DNA of 12,489 nt from Nitrososphaerota archaeon (GTDB lineage Archaea > Thermoproteota > Nitrososphaeria > Nitrososphaerales > Gagatemarchaeaceae): assembly GCA_005877365.1 (NCBI GenBank), contig VBPP01000084.1, positions 1 to 12,489 on the forward strand. Reading direction: 5' to 3'. Made by a program: the position numbers and the translations under genes. How positions within the stretch are numbered: the stretch's first letter is position 1; the number at the start of each line of letters is the position of its first letter. Below the pieces are notes generated by a model. That model was not told the DNA's origin and made no database searches. It worked only from the letters and a program-made list of their open reading frames with translations. Of the stretch, positions 5,802 to 12,489 are shown in pieces.

Positions 5802-8261
5802 CTACTCTAGCCCTGCTTCATCCGCCGCAATCTCCGCACCCGTCCGGCGTCCTCTTATCCGCAGGATTGCGACCGCGACTATTGCGACTATTCCCCCACC
5901 CAGGATGAGAACGTACGGGAAGGAGAAGAGGAGCTGAGTCAGAGACGTAGTGAAGGACTTTGATGTTGATGACGTTGAAAGCACTGCTATTGTTGCGGTA
6001 AGGTTGCGAACGCCGAACGCGCCGCTAGATATGACCGCGGTGACGGACCCTACGCCCGGTGCCTTTGGCGAGAAGGTCACAAGAGCGGAACCGCCCTTGT
6101 CAGTCGTCGAGTTGAGAGAGCTAATTGACCCGGAGTGAACCAGCCATCCTATCTTTGCGCCTGGGAAACCCTTCCCCGCTAAGACGACATTCGCGATGAC
6201 ATTCGACGTCTGGTTTGTGAAAATGGAAGGAGGGGAGGCAAAAAGGGTCGCCTGCAGGGGATACGGTACGACGGTAATGGGAATCACAGCGGCGGCCAGC
6301 CCCTCGGAGGAGACCGTGAGCTGGGTTGTGCCCGCAGCTAGAAGGTTCAGCTGGGCGAGGACGTAGTCCTGCCCTCCCTTGAAGGTGATTTTGAAAGGCT
6401 TGCTTATGACTGTGGTGTTCGATGACGTGACCGTGGCATTCGTCCTTACCCTCGCCCTCGCGGGATTTCCGCCCGAGTCCTGAAGCTGCAGCGCGAGGAA
6501 TGGGTGCTCCTTCGCCGTCGGTAGAACTATCTTCGCGGGCGCGAAAGCGGCCAAAGAGGAGGGGGCCGGAAGAACCGTCTGCAGGATGACCGTCGAGATG
6601 GTGATTCCTGAGGTGAGCGTGGACACGAGCGCAGTTACACTCGTGGTACCTGCTACCGTTCCAGTGTCGACGTTGACAATCGCGAAGGTCTGACCCGCCC
6701 CTATTGTCGCGGAGGCGACCTTGACTATCCCTCTCTGTGAGGACGAGATGTTCACGTGAATGGCCGTCGGGGTGATCGCCGGTGCGTTCGCGGAATCTTG
6801 CAGCACGACCTCTAGCGCCGGATGAGTCGAACCGTCAGCCGGGAGGGTCGGGGTAATCGCTTTGAGCACTACCTTCGAGGGGACCGAGCCGAAGGTCGTG
6901 ACTTGACGCTGGATGGGCAAGAGATTCTGACCGGTCGCCGTCAAATCGGTCGCTCCGACGACGAACGTCGAAGTGAAGGAAGTCGCCTGGAAATTGCTCC
7001 CGCTGAGAACGGTGAGCAATATACTGCTGAAGTTGCCTACCCCCACGACCGATGATGTGAGGGTAACGCTCGTGCCTCCGGATTGACTCACCGTCGGTTG
7101 ACCCGCGCTATTCAAGAGGGACACCTCGACGGAGCTGTATGAATGGTGGTCGGCGGGGAGTGGGTTTGGACCGACGAAGAGGGCGAGCTGAGTTGGCAGA
7201 CCAACCGGCTTGTTAGTGTATATCGTCGAGAAGTCGGACTTGAGACCAGGTGAGGAGACGGCGATGACCGCCTGCCCGCTGCCTGATGCTGTAGTCAACG
7301 CGGTGTATGAACTCACGACGGAGATGTTCCCAGCCTTGATGATGGCAGATGACGGAGCGGTGATGGCGGTGTTGTTAGACGAACGGACCTGGACGGTTAT
7401 GTCTCGCTGCGCCCTCGCCGGATCACCAAGAAGGTCGGTGAGCGCTATGACGAGTCGTCCGGTGCACGAAGTTGCCGGGAGGACACACTGAACGATTTTG
7501 TCGGGTTGCGCGAACAACTTCAAGGCCAGGGGGGCTAGCCCCAGGACGGTGACGGGGGGGATGGTTACCCCGGAGGCGAAACCGGAGGCAGATGCCGTTA
7601 CGGAGGCAGAGCCGGGAACGAGGCCCGTCGTGTAGTCTGCCAGCTGGACAAACTCTCCCGAAGCGATAAGCGCGGTAGACTGGGTGAGGTTCAAGACCTT
7701 GGTGTTCGATGAGAAGAGAGAGACCGTTGTGTCGGAGATGGCTTTCGCGGGGAGACCGAGGTCGTCCTGAAGCTCAATCTCCAGCCTGCCGGAGCCGCGC
7801 GCTGGAACCGTGTCAGGGAGCGCGATAATGCTCAGGTGTGTAGGGTAGCCCGTCGCAACGACTGTCGTCACGGTGGCCGAGACGGTCCGAATCCCCGCCG
7901 CCGTGGCGGTGATCACCGTCGTCCCGGGGGCACTCGTCGTGGTGAAATTGGCAGCCGTGAAGGCCCTCCCTACGGCTATCACAGCCGAGCTCTGAACCCT
8001 CCCCACGCTCTCGAGCGAGGAGGTCAGCAGCACGGTGGTGTCGTTCAAGGCGATAGTCGGTAGGCCTGCCGAATCGATGAGGGAGACGAGGACTGCGGGG
8101 TAGACGTTCCCGTCAGCTGGCAATTTCTGAGGCAGGATCGTGAGCGCGATTGAAAACGGGGTTCCAGACGATTGCGGCGCCCCTGAGGCGACACCCAAAG
8201 GGCTGAAGAGCAGGATGACGACAAAGAGTGCCATGAGCCCTCGGGTTCCTCCACTGATCAA
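5802..8261 (-). CDS. Cell-surface protein with seven Ig-like (invasin/Big-type) repeats and C-terminal membrane anchor
   Basis: 819 residues. Residues 8-28 (LMALFVVILLFSPLGVASGAP) form a Sec-type signal peptide. Seven beta-rich units of about 95-110 residues follow (near 35-135, 138-240, 242-352, 354-458, 459-563, 564-668 and 669-762). Most carry the pattern L-P-A-D-G-x(4)-P-A-x-x-V-x-L-x-D-S-x-G-x-P, as in invasin/intimin-type Ig domains. A single helix (780-801) and a short R-x-R-G-R-R tail anchor the protein in the membrane with nearly the whole chain outside. Many N-x-[S/T] sites suggest N-glycosylation. Unit 3 alone has a cysteine pair (C259, C266). The TTG at 8261 is preceded in frame by a stop; ATG at codon 10 would also keep the signal peptide. 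It is probably an extracellular stalk or adhesion protein. It sits next to the pilus platform gene but has its own promoter. Confidence 0.85.
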   Translation of the reverse strand: MISGGTRGLMALFVVILLFSPLGVASGAPQSSGTPFSIALTILPQKLPADGNVYPAVLVSLIDSAGLPTIALNDTTVLLTSSLESVGRVQSSAVIAVGRAFTAANFTTTSAPGTTVITATAAGIRTVSATVTTVVATGYPTHLSIIALPDTVPARGSGRLEIELQDDLGLPAKAISDTTVSLFSSNTKVLNLTQSTALIASGEFVQLADYTTGLVPGSASVTASASGFASGVTIPPVTVLGLAPLALKLFAQPDKIVQCVLPATSCTGRLVIALTDLLGDPARAQRDITVQVRSSNNTAITAPSSAIIKAGNISVVSSYTALTTASGSGQAVIAVSSPGLKSDFSTIYTNKPVGLPTQLALFVGPNPLPADHHSYSSVEVSLLNSAGQPTVSQSGGTSVTLTSSVVGVGNFSSILLTVLSGSNFQATSFTSTFVVGATDLTATGQNLLPIQRQVTTFGSVPSKVVLKAITPTLPADGSTHPALEVVLQDSANAPAITPTAIHVNISSSQRGIVKVASATIGAGQTFAIVNVDTGTVAGTTSVTALVSTLTSGITISTVILQTVLPAPSSLAAFAPAKIVLPTAKEHPFLALQLQDSGGNPARARVRTNATVTSSNTTVISKPFKITFKGGQDYVLAQLNLLAAGTTQLTVSSEGLAAAVIPITVVPYPLQATLFASPPSIFTNQTSNVIANVVLAGKGFPGAKIGWLVHSGSISSLNSTTDKGGSALVTFSPKAPGVGSVTAVISSGAFGVRNLTATIAVLSTSSTSKSFTTSLTQLLFSFPYVLILGGGIVAIVAVAILRIRGRRTGAEIAADEAGLE

Positions 8262-8286
8262 GTTCGCTCACTCTCACGCTTCTTTT

Positions 8287-8294
8287 GATATTTA
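8287..8294 (-). promoter_or_regulatory. TATA box for the Ig-repeat surface protein gene
   Basis: TAAATATC on the minus strand, centred about 29 bases before the TTG at 8261. It lies in the 78-base gap after the platform gene, so the surface protein can be transcribed independently. Confidence 0.6.
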
Positions 8295-8339
8295 GTCATA
8301 GCAGAGGCGGAGATACAGATTCGCAATCCTCCCCCACCC

Positions 8340-9833
8340 CTACGAGAACTTTATCGGAATGAAGAGTCCGGTTACGTAGATTGCTACTATGCTTATCGTT
8401 ACCAGTGACAGGGCGTGCTTGAAACCATCCGAGACGGCCCCGTTCCCCATCTTTCCGGCCACGAACCCTACGATCCAGCTGTCAAAGATTGAAGTGACGA
8501 GCAAGACTGACACCGTACCCGGGTCGACCGTGGCCAGCCCCAGGTTCGCGGTGTACGGAGAATGTGCCAGGACAGCGGCAGGTTCCGATAGGAAGTAGAC
8601 CATAGTGAAGGTTGAGAAGACGAGCAAGATCCCCGACATGTAGACGACGAAGACGAAAGGTCTCAGTGCCGCCCGCCTGTCCGACTCTGTTTCGTTCACT
8701 TTGCGAGTGAAGTCTGCCATCTCGGAGAAGCTCTTCACGGTCCCTCCCCCGACATCGACGACCTCGACCATCAGCGTACCAGCGACCTTTGTGATCCAGC
8801 TTCTCACATCGGAGACGAAGGTGGAGATAACCTTCCCGATGGAGAGTCCCCAAGAGATTTGGGACGCCATCTTCCTCACTGCCGGCGTCAGTTTCCCGTA
8901 GTCCTTCGTGGCGAGCGCTTCGATGCTCCCCTCCGGGGGCAGACCTACCTTCCTGCCTTCCGCGACGTCACGAATGAAGTCGGGGAGCGCGTTCTCCAAC
9001 CCTCGCGTTTCACGCGTGTATCTGTTGGTCACTATCGTGGGTCCGAGGACGGTTGAAATCAGGGCCATCGAGACCTTAAGCGGGTAACTCACGGGGATGG
9101 GGAGCAGGTAGATCAGGACGCCGAGCGGGAGGCAGTAGGCGAAGAGCTTGTAGGGTCTCATGTCGACGAAAGGCTGCTTCGCTTGAAGGCCGTCGAGGAT
9201 CCAGACGAAGAGGACTGAGATGACGGGTATCCCCAGGAAGGAGAAAATGAATAGGCTCGTCATCCCCCCAGAGTCGCGCGTAAGGATGGCCTGAGTCTGA
9301 TAGAGGGTGAAGAGGCTTATGCCGAGGACGGAAGTCACAGTCAGGTAAGCCTCGGCGAGAGTGCCGATCGAGTCCGTCGTCCTCTTTATCTTCGATGCCC
9401 TGAGGTCGAAGGTCTCCTTCATCTTCATGCCGACGTAATCCGTCACATTGCCGCCAGTCTTGAGAACTGTGGTGTAGCCGTAGAGGAAGTTTGTGAACGC
9501 CTTGTGAGGGCTGAACTTCGCCGCCTTCTCGAAGGCCGTGATAGGGTCGGTCCCAAAGACGTCGATATCGACAAGGATCCTCTTCGCCTCCTTCGAGGCC
9601 GCGGGGAAGATCTTCTCCATCTTGGACATTCGACGGAGGGCTGAGATCGGCGAGACACCCCCGCCAGCGAGGACCTCCATGAAACCTATCATGAACGGAT
9701 ACTCATTGTCTAGTGCCGCCGACCTTCCAGACTGGCTGATCTTTGGCGACTTCCACGTAACCAAGAAGACTAGGGGTGGTGCGAGCATCCCCAGGGCGAA
9801 GTAGAGGATACCCGTCGCAAACGCCACGGCCAA
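8340..9833 (-). CDS. FlaJ/TadC-type membrane platform protein (two T2SSF domains), main part
   Basis: 497 residues from the first usable start (TTG 9833); an in-frame TAA at 9840-9842 blocks extension. Hydrophobic helices lie near 6-27, 160-178, 190-213, 229-268, 391-415 and in the last 70 residues. Between them are two cytoplasmic T2SSF domains (about 40-175 and 276-405). Conserved-looking elements include L-A-G-G-G-V-S-P-I-S-A-L (54-65), L-K-T-G-G-N-V (124-130), R-G-L-E-N-A-L-P-D-F-I-R (277-288) and G-G-G-T-V (362-366). In archaeal type IV pili and archaella this protein is the inner-membrane platform that works with the FlaI ATPase. FlaJ proteins usually start with a cytoplasmic segment before helix 1; here that segment lies just upstream in another frame, so the gene is probably split by a frameshift. 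Confidence 0.85.
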   Translation of the reverse strand: MAVAFATGILYFALGMLAPPLVFLVTWKSPKISQSGRSAALDNEYPFMIGFMEVLAGGGVSPISALRRMSKMEKIFPAASKEAKRILVDIDVFGTDPITAFEKAAKFSPHKAFTNFLYGYTTVLKTGGNVTDYVGMKMKETFDLRASKIKRTTDSIGTLAEAYLTVTSVLGISLFTLYQTQAILTRDSGGMTSLFIFSFLGIPVISVLFVWILDGLQAKQPFVDMRPYKLFAYCLPLGVLIYLLPIPVSYPLKVSMALISTVLGPTIVTNRYTRETRGLENALPDFIRDVAEGRKVGLPPEGSIEALATKDYGKLTPAVRKMASQISWGLSIGKVISTFVSDVRSWITKVAGTLMVEVVDVGGGTVKSFSEMADFTRKVNETESDRRAALRPFVFVVYMSGILLVFSTFTMVYFLSEPAAVLAHSPYTANLGLATVDPGTVSVLLVTSIFDSWIVGFVAGKMGNGAVSDGFKHALSLVTISIVAIYVTGLFIPIKFS

Positions 9834-10008
9834 GAGGGATTATCTCCTCCACAAGCTTAGGGCGAGACGAGGCGAGTCGCTTCCCCTGCTTCCCGAAGAG
9901 CTTGAAGGCGAAGCCCGTGAACCGGTCAAAGCGGCCGAGGCGGGGCCCTCTCACTTTTGCTGGGCGAGCGGTAGTGGTTGTTTTAGTAGTGGCTGGTGCG
10001 CTCTTCAA
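9703..10008 (-). pseudogene. Out-of-frame N-terminal segment of the FlaJ-like platform gene
   Basis: This frame begins with a TTG directly after the TGA stop of the ATPase gene. Its first ~58 residues are basic and resemble the cytoplasmic N-terminus of FlaJ proteins: R-L-G-R-F-D-R-F-T-G-F-A-F-K-L-F-G-K, then S-R-P-K-L-V-E-E-I-I-P. From about 9833 on, this frame reads as non-protein-like sequence and ends at 9703, while the neighbouring frame carries helix 1 of FlaJ. Skipping one base near 9834-9842 joins the two into a protein of about 555 residues, a normal FlaJ length. It may be an assembly or sequencing error, a true mutation, or programmed frameshifting. A separate small protein is less likely. 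Confidence 0.65.
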
Positions 10009-11628
10009 TCAGATCGTCACGCTCTCCTCAATCTCTGAATCGGAGGCCACGCCCATCCTGTCTAGCTCGACCTCGGCTGTCTGGTAAAGCTCAGGACCCC
10101 TCAAGCGGTATTCCTCAAAGAGCGTGGAGACTTCCTTGAAGTTCCTGATCCCCTTCTGAGCGATCCACCTGAGGACAGAGGCCCTCCTGTTTATCTCCTC
10201 TATCAGGTCTGGAATCGACTGTCCCGTATCCTTTGCGAGCCTGGCCAATTTAACGCTCATCTTCAGCTGAGAGGCTACGTGCTTGTCCGTGTTGGGATCC
10301 CATTTGAACATCTTCACGTAGTTGCCGACCCCCACTACCTCATCGACCGATAGGACTCTTCTCACGACCCTCGTCCCGCCCCCGGCTGTTGGGATCGAGA
10401 TTCTCCTCACGGTGAAGATTAGGTCGAGGAAGGGGATGAAAGAAGCGGGAACGTCCATCGGTTTCGAGGTCAGCCTCTGCACCGCGGATGTGACATCGTC
10501 GGCGTGGAGAGTGCAGAGCCCTCCGTGACCCGTGCTGAGAGCCTGGAAGAGGACATACGCCTCTTCACCTCTAACCTCTCCCACGACCAAGATGTCTGGC
10601 CTCATTCTCAGGGTCGCCTTCACGAGGTCGAAGAGCCCGACCTCCGTCCCCGATTCCTCTCCGGTACCGTAGCTCTGCCTCGCGACTAGGGCGGTCCAGT
10701 TCAGGTGGGCGATGTTTAGCTCCTGGACCTCCTCGATCGTAACTATCTTTGCGCTCATCCTCGTGAGGGTGAGCAAGGCGTTCAACAGCGTGGTCTTTCC
10801 GGAGCCCGTTGCCCCCGCGACGATCGCCGTCGCCCTATTCTCGAGGAGGAGCCACGTGTAGGCGGCGAGGCTGTAGTTGATAACATTAAGGTTCAGCATG
10901 TCGACTATGGTCAACGGGTCTTCCCTGAACTTCCTGATTGTCAGGGTTCCGCCGTAAGGTGAAATCTCCCTCCGGAACGTCGCGGCGAGCCTGTGCCTCC
11001 CGGGGAGGGTTCCCTGCACGACGGGGAAGGCGGTGGAGACGTGCTTGCCCGCCATGTGGGCGAGTCTTGAGATTATGTTGTCAAGCTCTTCGTCCTTCGC
11101 GAACGTTATGTTCGTCTCTAGGTTCTCGTACTTCCTATGGTAGATGAAGATCGGCTTGCCGACGCCATCGGCAGAGATGTCTTCTATGCCCGCGTCCCTC
11201 ATAAAACCGTCGAGGACTCCGAAGCCCACTAGGTCCCTCTCGGAGTAGTAGAGAATCTTCGGCCATGAGAGCTGAGATGCATTCATCGAATATTTCGTTA
11301 CGACTCGCTTCGCCTGCTCCCTGAAGTAGTCCCTGGGGTTGACCTCGGACCTCGGGACAGTCAACTCGCTTTCAAGTGTGTCCAGAAGATAAGTGTAGAT
11401 CGCCGCCTCTCTCGGGCTCAGGACGATCTCGTCGACGTAGTACTTCCTCGCACGACTCGTCTGGTCCTCGGCCACTACCGCATAGGCGAACGGGGCGTTG
11501 AGCGGATACCTCTCGATCTCCTTGCAGGTAGCCGGCATTGGCGTTCCCACGAAGGGGAACCTTAGTCTCGGGCCTTTTTCTTTGCTCTTCTCCCCGGACG
11601 GATTTTTGGAGCGTTTGAACTTCCCCAA
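10009..11628 (-). CDS. Type II/IV secretion-system ATPase, FlaI/TadA family (pilus assembly)
   Basis: 539 residues. This hexameric cytoplasmic ATPase powers pilin insertion into the growing pilus at the FlaJ-type platform. The Walker A motif GATGSGKT is at 272-279. I-V-T-I-E-E (295-300) and R-P-D-I-L-V-V-G-E-V-R-G-E-E (343-356) cover the Asp-box and Walker B region, and STGHGGLCTLHADD (365-378) is the His box. G-T-L-P-G-R-H-R-L-A-A-T-F (206-218) and L-T-I-R-K-F (229-234) are typical of archaeal members. An N-terminal domain of about 250 residues precedes the core. The TTG at 11628 gives a Lys/Arg-rich leader; ATG at codon 31 is an alternative, and I see no strong TATA box for either. The stop abuts the start of the FlaJ segment. 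With no FlaH nearby, adhesion pili fit better than an archaellum. Confidence 0.93.
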   Translation of the reverse strand: MGKFKRSKNPSGEKSKEKGPRLRFPFVGTPMPATCKEIERYPLNAPFAYAVVAEDQTSRARKYYVDEIVLSPREAAIYTYLLDTLESELTVPRSEVNPRDYFREQAKRVVTKYSMNASQLSWPKILYYSERDLVGFGVLDGFMRDAGIEDISADGVGKPIFIYHRKYENLETNITFAKDEELDNIISRLAHMAGKHVSTAFPVVQGTLPGRHRLAATFRREISPYGGTLTIRKFREDPLTIVDMLNLNVINYSLAAYTWLLLENRATAIVAGATGSGKTTLLNALLTLTRMSAKIVTIEEVQELNIAHLNWTALVARQSYGTGEESGTEVGLFDLVKATLRMRPDILVVGEVRGEEAYVLFQALSTGHGGLCTLHADDVTSAVQRLTSKPMDVPASFIPFLDLIFTVRRISIPTAGGGTRVVRRVLSVDEVVGVGNYVKMFKWDPNTDKHVASQLKMSVKLARLAKDTGQSIPDLIEEINRRASVLRWIAQKGIRNFKEVSTLFEEYRLRGPELYQTAEVELDRMGVASDSEIEESVTI

Positions 11629-11892
11629 GACACTTTCCCTATCCTATTTGTGATTCAGGGTGAAGAAGATCACAGGGGGCGAGAATGTATCGATGGATCT
11701 CTGAGACAGCAACCCTTCCAGATTTCTCCCTAAGCTTCAATCCAAACTTGAGAGACCCCCGAGCGTAGATATAGTCTGTGAAGCGGAAATCCAGATTAGA
11801 GATATGCCGTCAAGGAGTTTGCTGTGGATCTCAAAAAGGAGAACGGAACCGGCGCGGAACGCTCGATTCCTTTTTCTGCCATCTAATCCAGT
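11629..11892. other. Intergenic region between pilin and ATPase genes
   Basis: 264 bases. On the minus strand a TATATC lies near 11768-11775, which could start an ATPase transcript with a ~120-base leader. A 33-codon frame (TTG-started, minus strand, ending just before 11638) lies in this leader; it has no recognisable features and I do not call it a gene. A T-run (minus strand, around 11834-11838) lies about 55 bases past the pilin stop and may end the pilin mRNA. Confidence 0.35.
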
Positions 11893-12408
11893 TTACTGGA
11901 ACGTTCCAGTGAACAGCAGTACCGCACCGTTAGAGAGGGTGACTGTGCCAGTGTATGTTCCGCCAGATACGGCACTCGGAGTCAGCTTGTTGGTTGCGCC
12001 GAAGATGACGAAGATGGGGTTGCCAGCCGTGGTAGCACCTGTAAGGCCAGCTGCGGTGATGGTGCATGGCGCAGTAACGGCGAAGGAGGTGGTCGTACCG
12101 GCGAAGGTTATGGAGACACTAGTGGCCGTTGCTGCTGCCGTCCCGATGTTGCTAAGGGTCATCTGGTTCGTACCCGAGGCGACGTTGCAAACGGCATTTA
12201 TTGCCGTGCCGCCTGTCAGGAAGCCTGATGCGAGGAGGGCTTGTGCTGTCACGGAGACTTGGGCTGTGTTGCTCTGTGTTGAGAAGATTCCGAAGACGAA
12301 TCCCGCGATGGCGACTGATGCCACCAACGTGACCGCTACGATGAGTACTGTTGCGACGATAGGAGAGATGGCTCTCCTGCCGCGGCTACGGAAGTTGGAT
12401 ATCTTCAT
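11893..12408 (-). CDS. Archaeal type IV pilin, likely major pilin
   Basis: 171 residues. The N-terminus M-K-I-S-N-F-R-S-R-G-R-R-A is a short basic class III leader, followed by ISPIVATVLIVAVTLVASVA, the hydrophobic helix of archaeal pilins (Pilin_N, PF07790-like). The probable cut by the archaeal prepilin peptidase is after A13. The head is rich in Thr, Ser, Ala and Gly and has two cysteines (in A-V-C-N-V and A-P-C-T-I). The ATG at 12408 is 26 bases from a clear TATA box, implying a leaderless mRNA. It is the shortest and most typical of the three pilin-leader proteins and is the closest to the ATPase gene, so it is the best candidate for the main structural subunit. Confidence 0.88.
   Translation of the reverse strand: MKISNFRSRGRRAISPIVATVLIVAVTLVASVAIAGFVFGIFSTQSNTAQVSVTAQALLASGFLTGGTAINAVCNVASGTNQMTLSNIGTAAATATSVSITFAGTTTSFAVTAPCTITAAGLTGATTAGNPIFVIFGATNKLTPSAVSGGTYTGTVTLSNGAVLLFTGTFQ
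11895..11910. repeat. 16-bp perfect palindrome at the pilin stop codon
   Basis: ACTGGAACGTTCCAGT reads the same on both strands and covers the last five pilin codons and the first base of the TAA. It could be a protein-binding site, or chance coding sequence; as a hairpin it would have no loop. Confidence 0.6.
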
Positions 12409-12430
12409 TGGGATGAAAGTGCATGACGGG

Positions 12431-12438
12431 AATATTAA
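12431..12438 (-). promoter_or_regulatory. TATA box for the pilin gene
   Basis: TTAATATT on the minus strand, centred 26 bases before the pilin ATG. It is the best TATA match in the window and implies transcription starting at the A of the ATG. Confidence 0.7.
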
Positions 12439-12489
12439 CCCTTGTGGAGTTCACGTATAGTTCTCCAATCTATTCCCTTGAGAAGAGCC

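Noticed and set aside
10009..11628. Archaellum motor (true FlaI)
   Set aside because: The ATPase is of that family, but no archaellin cluster, FlaH or other archaellum gene is present; adhesion-type pili fit better.
11804..12460. 218-codon plus-strand open frame
   Set aside because: It is fully antisense to the pilin, which has a clear leader peptide and TATA box.

Overview
The window looks like archaeal chromosome and carries a surface-appendage locus. Three proteins begin with archaeal class III (prepilin-type) signal sequences of the R-R-A-[V/I]-S type. There is an archaeal FlaI/TadA-type secretion ATPase next to a FlaJ/TadC-type membrane platform, and a very long Ig-repeat surface protein with a C-terminal membrane anchor. 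Several genes have a TATA-like box about 24-29 bases before the start codon and no Shine-Dalgarno site, which fits leaderless archaeal mRNAs. The DUF2341 module and the style of the pilin leaders would suit Nitrososphaeria (Thaumarchaeota) or Thermoplasmatota; I cannot resolve the lineage from this window.

Layout from right to left on the minus strand: a small type IV pilin (11893-12408), an intergenic gap, the secretion ATPase (10009-11628), the FlaJ-like platform (8340-10008, apparently split by a frameshift near 9831-9842), and an 819-residue Ig-repeat surface protein with its own promoter (5802-8261). On the plus strand in the middle are a small FUN14-like membrane protein (5418-5750) and a seven-helix membrane protein (4199-4909), separated by about 500 bp without a convincing gene. 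On the minus strand at the left are a pilin-like protein (3212-3772) and, four bases after its stop, a very long pilin-leader adhesin (3207 to beyond the left edge, at least 1069 residues). That frame is open from 3207 to base 1 without a stop.

Likely co-operation (inference): the ATPase and platform assemble a non-archaellum type IV pilus. The 171-residue protein is the main pilin candidate. The 186-residue pilin-like protein and the giant protein form a two-gene operon for a minor pilin and a pilus- or membrane-anchored adhesin. The Ig-repeat protein is a separate cell-surface stalk. No prepilin peptidase, FlaH or other archaellum gene is in the window.

The most unusual point is the architecture of the giant protein. 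A pilin leader is followed by four tandem copies of a two-cysteine ~66-69-residue unit. The fourth copy is interrupted by a 330-residue DUF2341 plus LamG-like block and resumes afterwards, and two 143-residue repeats then run off the window edge.
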